From: Amphimedon queenslandica
Taxonomy: Eukaryota > Porifera > Demospongiae > Haplosclerida > Niphatidae
Direction of reading: 5' to 3'
DNA: 43,739 nucleotides
Assembly: GCF_000090795.2 (NCBI RefSeq)
Contig: NW_003546311.1
Coordinates: forward strand, 1-43,739
How positions within the stretch are numbered: the stretch's first letter is position 1; each line of letters starts with the position of its first letter. The position numbers were made by a program, and so were the translations under genes. Below, in pieces: positions 24,263 to 34,349 of this stretch. Under the pieces are notes generated by a model, which saw nothing but the letters and a program-made list of their open reading frames with translations, did not search any database and was not told the DNA's origin.

Positions 24263-27200
24263 TGACAGCCATTTTGAAAGTCATATAATATTGCATGTGC
24301 CACTTACCATAGTTCCAGCGCGCTGCCAAGTGAAGAGGAGTGTCGCCGAAACTGTTTTGATGATTAACATTACACTTTTCTTTATTGAACACTAATGCCT
24401 TGACACACTAAAGACGTTGAAAGGAGAAGCGAAAGTGAGGGAGAAGGAAACCAAAAAATGGTACTACCTCTTCATGTCCATGGGAACATGCCAAGTGTAA
24501 TGGCGTGTTTCCACCCCTGTCCATCTTGTTGATACTTGCTCCTTCGCTCAATAAGAAAAGCTGCAAAAAAGGGAGAGCATTGATGCAATGTATGGGAAAA
24601 ATACAGTGTACAATAAACACCTCAACTATTAAAAAACCCTATACGAAAGGGCTGATTTATTGATGGCTAGGGAAAATTACACATTGAAGTAAATTTAGCA
24701 ACTATTCAGGACTGCACTGGCCAGGCTTCTAAAAGTCACACATAACTACTGTACCACTAAAAGAATTAAAAAACAAGAGAAGAGAAGGAAGGAGAGAACA
24801 GTGTGGCAGCTAAAGACAGTATAGTTAAGATAAAGGAGTGTCTATAGAGGTACAAAAATCAAGATGATAAAGGAAATGCTCATATTCTTCGCAGTCTTCA
24901 CTGTCAGTTGGTCTCAGGAACAAAGCAACTGTCAAGTGCTGACAGACCCAAGTGAATACACTACAACCAGTGCAGGGCTGGTCTCATTCCAAGGACAGAC
25001 TCTGCCAGTTATTGGAAACACAACCAGTGGTGAACCAATAGTGTGCCCCACACAGCCACAAACATACTTCCCCTACAGCACAGCTTTCCAGATACCAGGG
25101 GCAGTCTTCCTTCCTATTTCCATCATTGCTAACCTACTGGCCATTGGGCTCTTTGAGCTGCTACGCTGTCTTGATGTGGCAAAGATAACAACTTTTGACA
25201 TAACTGTTATAAACTTTCTGGTTTCAACCCTCCTCTTCAATGCCATCCTCCTCATCCATGAGACATTCTACCAACTGATATTGAATACGGTTTCCTGCGA
25301 ACACATTGCATTTTTCAGTCACCTTTTCACACTGGCCATGTTCATATCGTACACTTTTGTAGGACTCGAGCTAGGAAGAGTCTCCATACAGAAAGAGCTA
25401 ACAGTCAATAAGGAGAGGCTCCTTTTCTTGCTGGACTTCCTTGCCTCTTGGATACTACCATTCGTCGTTGTTGCATCGTTGGTAGGAGTTAATTTCAGCG
25501 TGTCTAACTCTGTCATGTACGGGATAAGGAAAGACGGGAAGCTCAAGTGTTGGATAAATCAAGGCGGGGTTGCAGTTGCATTCCTTGCTGCACCAATAAT
25601 CCTAACACTCTTTGTTATACCGATATTCATTGGAGTGCAAGTATTAGGTACGACATTAAGGATGAAGGACAAGAAGAGCAAGAAGGGGCAGAAGGAAAGG
25701 GAGGATATGATGCCAAGACTTGCTGCGAGTTTATTTGCACTAGTCAATCAAAGAAAGAAAAAGAAGAGAGAGGCACCACGCCTGCCAATAGAAATAACCA
25801 GAAAGCAACAGATATGCTACGTCTTGATTTATCTGGTAGGCTATGTGGCTCAGATCCTCAAAGCTATTGGCATACTAGTGGTCACATTCACTGACATTAA
25901 TTCCACTCACATAATCATCACTGGGCAGCTCCTTGATGCAGTACTCATACTGGCCTTTGCATTAGCAGGCAAGAGCATTCGGTTGTCACTCAAGGACCTC
26001 TTCAAATCAAAAGTTCCGAAAAAGATTAAGAAAAAGAAAAGGAGAGAGAGCTCAAGCAGTAGCTCCTCCTCGAGCAGCAGCTCTGAAGATAACAATGATA
26101 AAGTTAAACCGATGAGCAGAGGACAATCAGAATCAATAGAAATGAAAAGGACAGGAGAGCTGGACGCTAGAGCACAAGAAGGAATCACTGCCAGTAAACC
26201 ATTACCACCAACAAGTAGACTAGAACAGGCACAGTTTGGGGAAAGGGAGAGACAACTACAGCAACAGCTACTAGCAAGTCTACCTGGTCTAGTACCACAA
26301 AGGGAGCAAGGAGTAATGAGCCAACAGCCTTATCTCATTCAACCAACAAGCAGTGTCCTTCAACAGCCTCTACAGGTCATAGCACAAGTTGAGCCACAGC
26401 CTCAGCAAGTAGTATCACCTGGAGTACCACAGATACTGCAATCTGTGTCACCAGTCCAACCTTATTTTATTGCCCCTTTTCCTCAAAATATAACACAGGG
26501 GCAGTTGCTTGAGCCTACACCTAGAGTTCAACAAGCTTTACCACCCAAGGCCTTTCAGCCTCAGACTCAAACCATTCAGCCTCTGACCATTCTGCCACCT
26601 ATTCAGCCTCAAACCCAAACCATTCAGCCTCAGACTCAAACCATTCAGCCTCAGACTCAAACCATTCAACTGCCTCAAGCTCAGACTATTCAGTCTCAGA
26701 ATATCCAGTCCATCCCTCAGACTGCTCAGCTCCAGCTTCAGACCATAGAAACCCAAATCCAGCCACAAACAAGTGAGGCAGTCATTCAACTCCAGGCTCA
26801 GGATATTCAGCCACAAGCTCCTGTCAGAAGTCAAAGCATTGATGAGTTGCAAAGTGAAAGTCTTCAGGGCTCAAAGTCCATTGAAACTCAGCCTCAGCCT
26901 CAAACAGCAACTGAAGAGCCAAATCCAACACCTTCAGTTCCACCTACTTCTCTCAATACCACCACAGGCCCAAAGCTACCCAACCCTGATATGGAGCCAG
27001 CCCCAGCACCTCCTAAACTAGACTTCCCTCCAATAACAAAAGAGCCTTTAATACAAAATCCATTTGGAACTCCACTAACTGAGCTGTCACGTGATGCAGG
27101 GATAGTTTCTAAAGGCGGAAAACCAATTACCAAAGCTTCTCCTGCAAGATCTTCTTCCCTCACAAACTTGACAATTTAAAAACTTAACAATTTAACTTAA

Positions 27201-30199
27201 CAATTTAAAGATAGGCTCCTACATGTACATGCATACACCACGCATACATGTAATAATAATTTCATTTACATAATAGTACTTTTAAAAATACTTACAACAC
27301 ATTTCTGGTTGCCGTGCAAACATGCCAGGTGAAGAGGGGTGTGGTGGTTAATATCAACAGCATCAATGTCACTTTTAAGCTCCAACAGTCTCTGTATGAT
27401 GATTGCCTGCCCTGCATTCAATCAAAGACCAATGATTAATACTAATTGGTAGGGGTTTACCCATAAGAGCTGCATAATGGAGGCCTGTTCTTTTTAAAGA
27501 GTCGCGCGAATAAATGCTAACACGGGCAGGGTCGTCGTGGTAACTACACAAACACAGATTGTGACATTATTCCTCAATATTTAAAGCCTTCATTCTTATT
27601 CTCCATACACTCCCTCTCTTCCTCTCACTTTGATACAATAGGGGCACACTTTTCGCAGTGACAAAGAGGGTGACAAAGACTCATGGAAATATCGTCCGGT
27701 AGTTTTAAAAGCTTTTCAACACTCTCCACGTCCTCTCTCGCCACACTATCAAAGAAAGAGCGCAGCCTCGTCACTGTTAGAGTCTCAGTCTCACAGTAGA
27801 ACCTTGCACGATTAATAGATATGCTATTCTGAAAGGAAATAAATATCATTATAATTATAAAGTGCTCCATGCGATTACTTCTAGTGATTTGGTTGTGATG
27901 TATTCAACAGCTGCTTCAAAAGATGTCAAGTAATATCTGGAGGGAGTAGTTCTAAAAAGATTTATTAATAATATCAGCAACATACAGGATCTCTTCGCTC
28001 CCGACGTTTGAAAAATGAAACTGCTGAATGTAGAACAAGTTCACCTTCCTTGAAAGAATGAGTGAGGGGTGGGGCATAAATTTGTAAAAAATTAAATTTA
28101 CTAACCAGTTTGGTATTTCAGACTTAAGTACTAAATATACCAGAATAGGGAGAAGTTCATCAGCAGTGAGTCCTAAAGTAAGGTAATGAAGTTACGTGTA
28201 TATGTAATATCATGTGAAGTTCTCGTGTTAATTTATCCATTCACTGACCTTTGGCAGTACTACCAGCACCGAGAGAGCTCACTGTCTGTTTAAAACAACG
28301 AGTCTTTTCAAAAGGACTAGAGCACTAGAGAGATAAATTAATAATTAAAAACAACACTCCTCCTAAAGGCTCCTATTTTCCTTTCTTTTTTACAATTAAT
28401 TAATAGCAACGATATCATTTATAGCTAATTACTTTGTTAAGACTTAGAAGATGCTCTCTGGCCTTTGACAACCCAGGACTGCATAATGATAAATATACAG
28501 AAGTAGAAGAAAATTTAAAGCAACAAGACCACTACAGGCTCATACCTGTACTCTTGTCTTATGCCTAGGTCTGCAAAATGGACATCGCATGCTTTCCTAG
28601 TGTATTTATTAATATCTGAATCCTATTATAAAGAAGTGGGGAGTAGGTCATTATCATAATGGTACTACTACTAACTCCTAATTCAGTTCTGCAGAGGAGT
28701 CTAAAAAGCTGCGAGTGAATCTTATTCAAAATATAAGTCTGTCGGAATAGAAAATGACAATAATAGATTGTGATTGATCTTACTTCTGTGGCCAATGCAA
28801 AGAAGTTCTTGCCAGAGCCACTGTGAAGCTTTCTCTGTTACAAAGTAAGATAAGAAGAGGGACATTACAGTGGCTTACAATGTGGGGAAGCTTAGATATT
28901 TCAGCTAATGCTGTCTCATATATTTCAAAAGCTATGTCCTAGACAATACAATCAACTCCAAGACATTCTTTGATAATCATACGTACTTTAATTTGGTCAG
29001 GAGTTGAGTCAATTTTTACAGTTAGGCTACTCAGATAGCTGTCAACTGTTTTCTTTACTTTTTCACAGGCTAGGGGAATGCAAATAAATAAAAATTAAAG
29101 AGGAGAAAAAAAGAAGAATACCTGGGTCATTATGATTCCAAAGAAAGTCGTGACAATCGCTAAGAGTTTCTAATGAAGCAACCATCATTGGCTGCTCTTC
29201 AGGTCCTATAGAGATAAGAGAGACAGTAAACAGACATTATGTCATCTGTGAGTTTAATGTACGTGCCTCCTTCCAGCTGTTTGTCAATGCACAGTACTTG
29301 GTAGCTCTGGTCTTTTGAATTGAAAAAACTTTCATCAAATAGAATCTTGACCTAAAAATAAAGGATAGCATATGCCAAAAGGACAATAGCAAAAAAACAT
29401 TGATCCAAAATTTGGCCAACTCTGTAAAAATGGCTAAGAGAAAATTCTCCATTTATAATTTTTTTCTTATACATTATACCTGCTCTAATGTTCTATATCG
29501 AGTTTGAATTGATTCTGATCAAATTCAGAATTTTTATGAATATTTGCAGAATCTTTGGTATAGCATAGCATAAGGAGATCGGATTATGCAAATAAAAACA
29601 TTTTATAGCTGCAGTATTTTTGGTAATAGTTGCTATTAGTCTGTGGCCTCAAGTTAGTAGCATAATAATAATAATGTTCTTTAGACAATGAAAATGAAAA
29701 TAAGATTGGTACATACCCTCCTCTCCTCTTTAAATCCACAACCAGTTACTATATATTCACCTTGGATTGATAAATACTACAAAAGAATATATATTAGGAT
29801 GCATTAAGAGCTAAAAAATAGATATTACAATAATTTATAACTCAAAATTACATGTTGCATTTTTTCATTTATTTAGCCACGCCCACTGACCTTTCCATTT
29901 AAAGTCACAAAAGCCATGGACTGGTCTTTGCTTTTGCTGTCTTCTTCGTCAGGTACCTCCAGCTCTTTCTCGGGTAGCAGTATGTGCGTTTCTACGTCTT
30001 GCTTGTAGATCTTGGAACGCAAAACAGTCTCAAAACGAGGAACGCATATCTAAACAAGCAAATTTAGAGGTTAAAAGGCATAAGCGAGAGGTATTACCAT
30101 CCAGCACTTTTCAGACGCAAGGTCAAAGAGATCTGGAAACTTTTCTGAGAGAGTTATAAAGAAAGGATTATCATGAAGGTCCTCGTCGTATTTCGCCAT
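21389..30199 (-). CDS. ANKRD27: VARP / ANKRD27: VPS9-ankyrin endosomal Rab GEF
   Basis: A gene of about 20 exons starts MAKYDEDLHDNPFFITLSEK at 30199 (human VARP starts MALYDEDLLKNPF) and ends DDDDFEHI at 21389. VARP activates Rab21, binds VAMP7, Rab32/38 and retromer VPS29, and sorts cargo from endosomes. The N-terminal domain spans about 29000-30199. The VPS9 domain is at about 27950-28300 (GLTADELLPILVYLVLKSEI). Ankyrin blocks follow at about 27300-27540, 24100-24560 and 21640-22850 (NTPLHLACSHGHEE, DTPLHLAARWNYG, GNTPLHFCCNNGHMDSAAL). Both Cys clusters known to bind VPS29 through zinc are kept: CHPLCHCEKC near 27640-27690 and CHPLCQCEKC near 22960-22995. An intron (about 24.6-27.3 kb) contains a receptor gene on the opposite strand. 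Exon limits are approximate. Confidence 0.92.
22173..22631. mobile_element. 459-bp foldback element with 75-bp inverted arms
   Basis: Arms at 22173-22247 and 22557-22631 are inverted copies over 75 bp with a single mismatch (TATATGATG versus TACATGATG). The 309-bp centre has no recognisable gene. A 5-bp direct repeat, TAATG, immediately flanks both ends (22168-22172 and 22632-22636) and may be a target duplication. It lies in an intron of the VARP gene. The near-identity of the arms implies recent origin or gene conversion. Family not recognised. Confidence 0.65.
23640..24010. repeat. Possible degraded transposon fragment (GCTGGGCGATA type)
   Basis: Sequence beginning tgctgggcgatagtaacac and followed by several actatcatgat blocks resembles the common animal MITE start GCTGGGCGATA. 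A related block, with actatcatgata and taggcctgagtgatagc on the reverse strand, appears near 37850-38290. The end is not defined. Short direct repeats occur at 23933-24008 (gaccacgtgtttgtacaa/gaccacatgtttgtacaa and gcgcatgcg). Confidence 0.35.
24228..24260. repeat. (AAT)n microsatellite
   Basis: A run of ataataataat lies in an intron between two VARP ankyrin exons. Confidence 0.9.
24864..27179 (+). CDS. Intronless seven-transmembrane receptor with long Gln/Pro tail, nested in VARP intron
   Basis: A single open frame of 771 residues. A signal peptide (about 1-17, MIKEMLIFFAVFTVSW) is followed by a short ectodomain and seven hydrophobic segments at roughly 77-100, 111-132, 146-170, 185-209, 234-261, 315-341 and 347-371. 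Cys145 at the start of TM3 and Cys229 in KLKCWINQGG form the expected extracellular disulfide. The CW in loop 2 is typical of adhesion/secretin-type receptors, so I place it there tentatively. No GAIN domain is visible. The cytoplasmic part has basic KKKK stretches, a run of about 12 Ser after KKRRE, then about 300 residues rich in Gln and Pro with a repeated QTQTIQP unit (about residues 570-600). It lies opposite VARP in one of its introns. Ligand and orthologue unknown. Confidence 0.8.
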   Translation: MIKEMLIFFAVFTVSWSQEQSNCQVLTDPSEYTTTSAGLVSFQGQTLPVIGNTTSGEPIVCPTQPQTYFPYSTAFQIPGAVFLPISIIANLLAIGLFELLRCLDVAKITTFDITVINFLVSTLLFNAILLIHETFYQLILNTVSCEHIAFFSHLFTLAMFISYTFVGLELGRVSIQKELTVNKERLLFLLDFLASWILPFVVVASLVGVNFSVSNSVMYGIRKDGKLKCWINQGGVAVAFLAAPIILTLFVIPIFIGVQVLGTTLRMKDKKSKKGQKEREDMMPRLAASLFALVNQRKKKKREAPRLPIEITRKQQICYVLIYLVGYVAQILKAIGILVVTFTDINSTHIIITGQLLDAVLILAFALAGKSIRLSLKDLFKSKVPKKIKKKKRRESSSSSSSSSSSSEDNNDKVKPMSRGQSESIEMKRTGELDARAQEGITASKPLPPTSRLEQAQFGERERQLQQQLLASLPGLVPQREQGVMSQQPYLIQPTSSVLQQPLQVIAQVEPQPQQVVSPGVPQILQSVSPVQPYFIAPFPQNITQGQLLEPTPRVQQALPPKAFQPQTQTIQPLTILPPIQPQTQTIQPQTQTIQPQTQTIQLPQAQTIQSQNIQSIPQTAQLQLQTIETQIQPQTSEAVIQLQAQDIQPQAPVRSQSIDELQSESLQGSKSIETQPQPQTATEEPNPTPSVPPTSLNTTTGPKLPNPDMEPAPAPPKLDFPPITKEPLIQNPFGTPLTELSRDAGIVSKGGKPITKASPARSSSLTNLTI
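26560..26680 (+). repeat. In-frame minisatellite encoding QTQTIQP repeats
   Basis: The unit CAGCCTCAGACTCAAACCAT recurs, about 21 bp per unit and in frame, inside the receptor tail. Copies near 26600-26665 are almost identical, so copy number may vary between individuals without breaking the frame. Confidence 0.8.
29385..29575. repeat. Single diverged copy of the 187-bp repeat
   Basis: Contains AGAGAAAATTCTCCATTTAT, a TTATACATTATACCTG segment, GTTTGAATTGATTCTGATCA and ATTTTTATGAATATTTGCAG in the same order as a unit of the HERPUD array, but without the palindrome. It lies in a VARP intron. Shorter, weaker traces are seen near 990-1090 and 23560-23640. Confidence 0.55.
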
Positions 30200-30322
30200 G
30201 TTTTTCTTATTAAACTCCACCTACAGAAACGCCTTTTAAAAATTTTAACCCTTTTGTTTTAACCTACGCCTATTTCAATATTCTTGACTTTGACTGAGTT
30301 AATAGAACTAATACGGATCAGC
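30200..30322. promoter_or_regulatory. Divergent promoter region VARP/MCAT
   Basis: Only 123 bp separate the start codons of VARP (-) and MCAT (+). Both genes must place their core promoters here, or overlap each other's 5' leader. No TATA box is obvious. Confidence 0.6.
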
Positions 30323-31615
30323 ATGGTGTCATCAGGTAGAGTGATGATTGGTGCAATGACAGAAAAGGTCTCTTTCTCTCGAGCTCTCTCTTCATCTCCA
30401 GCTCCTCTCATGTCCTCAGGCTACAAGTTACTCTTCCCAGGTCAGGGCAGCCAGTACGTCGGCATGACCAGTAGCCTTCCCTCCCCTCTCCCTCCATCAA
30501 TCAAAGACCTCTTTCTGAAATCATCCGATGTCCTTGGCTACGATTTGAGGAAATACTGCCTTCGTGGGCCTCAGGAAGTTCTCAGTAGAACCATTTACTG
30601 TCAGCCTGCTGTTGTTGTTGGGTCCCTAGCTGCTTACCGGATGCTTGACGAACAAGTTAATCAAATTAAAATATGCTCTAGCCCTGACATTGTATTTTAT
30701 TAATTTTCAGATTAGAAATGAAGTTGCGGGAATGGCTGGTTTCTCTGTTGGTGAGATTACTGCTCTGATAGCAGCCGAATCGATATCACTAGAGCAAGGT
30801 ATATTAAAATTTGAAATAGCTTTGTCATTAAAATTTAATGATTTCAACAACAAAATTTAATGATTTCAACAACAAAATTTGAAAATATCTCTAGTTATAG
30901 TAGAGAGAATCAATTTGGGCAATGACTCAGTTGTGGTGTCTTAGCACCTTTCATCCTCTTGCCCCTTATTCCCTTATGTACATACTAGCATAAGGATCAT
31001 ATTTCACTGCTAATGTAATTCACAATAGGACTATTATTGGTTAGAGAGAGAGCTAGGGCTATGAATGATGCCTGCTTGGAGAGACCCAGTGGTATGCTCA
31101 CGATAATCGGTCTGGAGGAAAAGGCACTGGAGGAGTGTGTCCTTTCTGCTTCTTCACAAACAAAAGAGCCGCTATCAATTGCAGGCCATTTATTCCAGCT
31201 TGGTTACACAGTGGGAGGTACAATGGAATCACTGAAAGCACTCAAATCACTCGCAGTCAGTAAAGGAGCAATGTCTATTAAAAGCATTGATGTATCTGGT
31301 GCTTTTCACTCTCCTCTCATGCATAGTGCAGTGGAGAAGGTGGAAGAGATATTAGATACCATTGACATCTCTCTCCCTTCGGTACCTGTCTACTCAAACT
31401 TGAGTGGTGATCAGTATGGGAGTATTAGTGAGATAAAGCATGGACTTTCGTGGCATTTGGTTGAGCCTGTCCTCTGGCATCAGACCATGAATCAGATGAT
31501 TACCATCTCTGGTGAAGAAGGCTTCATAGAAGTTGGGCCAGGAAGACAACTGAAAGCTGTTTTAAGAAAAATCAACAAAACTGCATTTAATAACTGCACC
31601 AATGTTGATGTATGA
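30323..31615 (+). CDS. MCAT: Mitochondrial malonyl-CoA:ACP transacylase
   Basis: Exons 30323-30655, 30711-30798 and 31029-31615 sum to 1008 nt (335 residues). The enzyme loads malonyl groups onto mitochondrial ACP for type II fatty-acid synthesis, which also supplies the octanoyl precursor of lipoate. Seen are KLLFPGQGSQYVGM at the start of the fold, the active-site Ser123 in MAGFSVGEITALIA (GxSxGE), the catalytic His in SGAFHSPLM, and EVGPGRQLKAVLRKI near the end. The first about 35 residues are rich in Ser and Arg, as a mitochondrial presequence. The first two introns are 55 and 230 bp. The ATG at 30323 is the first one in the open frame. Confidence 0.93.
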
Positions 31616-32003
31616 TGAACCATTAATTAACATATAATTTTATTCACTGTATGCATAAATAATTAAATTAATTTACTATAACGATATTCACAATCATCAC
31701 ATGATTGACTCCCTAAATTAATTATGCCCTTTTAAGGAATAAGCATATGAAGTCATGAGTAAGCTAGTGCAAGAATACTGCCAGGATTTTGATAGGTGCT
31801 AATGTTAAAATTATACTAATAGCAAAAAGCATAATAATAAATAAATACTATATATAAAATAATAATAAATGACAATTTTCGTGCAATTGCATCTAAAATA
31901 AGGTGGGATTTGTTTCTAAGGGCAAGAACAAAACACTTTTAGAGTTAAGAGAAATAACACAATACAGCTATAGCAGTTTATAGTTGGTTAGTATGCTAAT
32001 TTC
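31616..32003. other. Convergent 3' spacer MCAT/TRIM-NHL, no feature seen
   Basis: AT-rich sequence with several AATAAA and ATAATAAATA motifs that could serve as poly(A) signals for both convergent genes. No gene seen. Confidence 0.5.
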
Positions 32004-34349
32004 TTATGGCGACACTTCTTGAAATATCTGCACACGAGAATTTCCAAAATCCAACACAGCAATGCGTCCATCTGGCAGGACAGTGACACTAGTTGGACGA
32101 TCGAATTGTCCACGGGCTCTTCCTCCAGAGCCAAATTTTGTGAGATATTGTCCACACGGGCTCATGATAACGATCCTGTTGTTTTTGGTGTCTACTACAA
32201 CAAAGTTGTCCCTATGATCGATAGCAATCCCTTGGGGGCGTGTGAACTGGGCATTACCACTACCATGACTCCCAAGGATACGAGCTTGGGTACCGTTAGG
32301 CTCAATGACTAGCAAATGATGCACATTAAAATCAGACACAGCTATGTGTCCCTCGTTGGTCATGACAATCCCGCGAGGAGAGTCAAAGTGGCCACAGAGG
32401 TAACCCTTGTAGCCAAACTTTCCCAAGAGTGAGCCATCAGAAGTGAACATAAGAATCCTATGGTTTCCAGTATCAGTGACAACTATACGCCCATCTGTCT
32501 GATGAACAGCTACGTCGTACGGATATATCATTTGACCATCATTGCTTCCTCTTGATCCAAAGTGGTGCATCAATTTCCCATTGAGCTGGAACTTTTGTAT
32601 ACGATGGTTGTCCTTATCAGCTACAACAATGTCACCCTCTTTTGTTACAGCAACTCCTGCTGGACGGTTAAACTGCCCCGGATGAGACCCCTCTGATCCA
32701 AAGGCATGACTAAATGCACCTTTTGAGTCAAAGACCTGTATTCTATGATTACTCCTGTCACCAATGATAATATTACCTTTATGGTCTGCACAGATACCCC
32801 ACGGTCGACAGAGTTCACCTGGCTTAGAGCCTTCACTACCAAATACTACACTCACTACAAAATGATTATACTCTCTTCTACCATCGACTAAGAGCTGGAA
32901 TGGGCTGCCTTGAATGTGGTGACCACGAATGGTGATTGATAGGTACTGATCGCCGCAGGACTGGGGCTTAAAGCTAAGCAAGTAAGTCCCATCTTTGTTA
33001 TCTCTCACCGTCACTCCTCCTCCGGTTTTTTGACTTAGACTAGCAACCAGTGTTTCTCCTCCTTCAGTGCAAGGCTCTCCCAGTCTGTCCTTTGTAAACA
33101 CAGTGACAGTCACTGGCTTATTGACTCGTGGGTGCAGCAATCCTTCACCAGATGCACTGCAGAGTGGAGGATAAGGGGCAGTCGTGAGCTTACAAAAATC
33201 ATTGATGGCTGTTTGAATGCTTGACTGGTTCTGCATTGCTAACAAGCTTTCATCTTCAATCGTGTGCTGCTTTGGATTGCTAGCAATCCTCTCCAGCTCC
33301 TTCCCTAATTTACAATGAGTCATTACCAAGGCTGCAAGCTGCTCTTTCTCTTTAGCTTCCTTCATCTGACTGCTTAGCTCAGATAAACTCCTGATATCCA
33401 GACTTATCTTATCCTTTTCTTTGTCTAGAGAGCCCAGCCTTGTAGTTGTTATTGTCTCAATGCGAGCTAAAATCTCAAGCTCTCTCTTTCTTATTGCTTC
33501 GTGCAACTGATGAAAGATCTGATGGATGCTTGAGCTCATCTCGTTTTTCTTTCTCAAGATGTCAGCACGAGCTCTTTCAAAGTTTTGAGAGGATTGCTTG
33601 AGTGCTGATAACTGCTGTGGAACCGCCAAGGCAAGCTCATCCATTGATGGCTGCATCTTTTGAAAAGACTGAGCAATGGGAGCATATTGGTGACTCTTGT
33701 GATCTTCATCAATGCACTTGTAGCAAATGGTAGCGAGACAGGGCCTACAGAAATAAAGGAGTGGCTCACCCAAGTGCTGAAGACAAGTATCAGAAGGAGT
33801 AAGGGATTTAGATGGAGGAGGAGAGATGGGAGACATTTCCTTGTAGGGAAAAGAAGGATGCGTTTTCACGATATGGTGGTCTTTTTGATGGTGAGGGGTA
33901 CAATAAAGGCATAAGTGCTCCTTGCAGTCGAGACAGAATAAAAGTGGTGGCTCCGCTTGACTGCAATGACGGCAGATTGGTGAAGTCTCCTCTCTGAGGA
34001 TATCGTCAACAACACCCATCATACTACTCATCATGAAACTATCACTCGGCAGCTCAGAGGGGGACGTGATAGAGGAGGAGGAAGAGCCAGAGGATGAAAG
34101 AGAGGAGTTGCTCCTCTTGCTGCTTTGGAGATGATGTTGGTGAGAGGGAGGAGAGAGGAGGGAGGGTGGACGATAGAAGCAGTTAGGACAGGCTGCAGTG
34201 ATGGCTTGGTTGAAAGGAAGAAAGCAAAGAGGGCAGAGAGAGGGAGGAGGAGGAGGATGGGGAGGCAAGGAAGAATTATAGCCATAGGATGATGGCCTCA
34301 AGTGTCTTTGATCAGATGGTGTTTTAGAGAGGAGGCCCACATAAGCCAT
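32004..34349 (-). CDS. TRIM-NHL protein (TRIM2/3/71-like) with reduced RING
   Basis: An uninterrupted frame of 781 residues from the ATG at 34349. TRIM-NHL proteins are E3 ligases and/or RNA-binding repressors. The order is a Pro-rich start, a CX2C-X11-CX2C segment (LCPLCFLPF...ACPNC, Cys39, 42, 54, 57), and a Ser-rich region. Then come B-box 1 (CRHCSQAEPPLLFCLDCKEH), B-box 2 (CLQHLGEPLLYFCRPCLATI), a coiled coil, a filamin-type Ig domain (RVNKPVTVTVFTKDRLGEP to GSPFQLLVDG) and six NHL repeats (RPWGICADHKGNIIIGDRSN, RPAGVAVTKEGDIVVADKDN, and others). A full C3HC4 RING is not visible. An acceptor-like CAG just upstream of the ATG (about 34362) hints at a further 5' exon. Confidence 0.88.
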   Translation of the reverse strand: MAYVGLLSKTPSDQRHLRPSSYGYNSSLPPHPPPPPSLCPLCFLPFNQAITAACPNCFYRPPSLLSPPSHQHHLQSSKRSNSSLSSSGSSSSSITSPSELPSDSFMMSSMMGVVDDILREETSPICRHCSQAEPPLLFCLDCKEHLCLYCTPHHQKDHHIVKTHPSFPYKEMSPISPPPSKSLTPSDTCLQHLGEPLLYFCRPCLATICYKCIDEDHKSHQYAPIAQSFQKMQPSMDELALAVPQQLSALKQSSQNFERARADILRKKNEMSSSIHQIFHQLHEAIRKRELEILARIETITTTRLGSLDKEKDKISLDIRSLSELSSQMKEAKEKEQLAALVMTHCKLGKELERIASNPKQHTIEDESLLAMQNQSSIQTAINDFCKLTTAPYPPLCSASGEGLLHPRVNKPVTVTVFTKDRLGEPCTEGGETLVASLSQKTGGGVTVRDNKDGTYLLSFKPQSCGDQYLSITIRGHHIQGSPFQLLVDGRREYNHFVVSVVFGSEGSKPGELCRPWGICADHKGNIIIGDRSNHRIQVFDSKGAFSHAFGSEGSHPGQFNRPAGVAVTKEGDIVVADKDNHRIQKFQLNGKLMHHFGSRGSNDGQMIYPYDVAVHQTDGRIVVTDTGNHRILMFTSDGSLLGKFGYKGYLCGHFDSPRGIVMTNEGHIAVSDFNVHHLLVIEPNGTQARILGSHGSGNAQFTRPQGIAIDHRDNFVVVDTKNNRIVIMSPCGQYLTKFGSGGRARGQFDRPTSVTVLPDGRIAVLDFGNSRVQIFQEVSP

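Noticed and set aside
26538-27163. Long minus-strand frames opposite the receptor tail
   Set aside because: They are shadows of the Gln/Pro repeat (LRLNGLSLRLN type) and have no start context or homologue.
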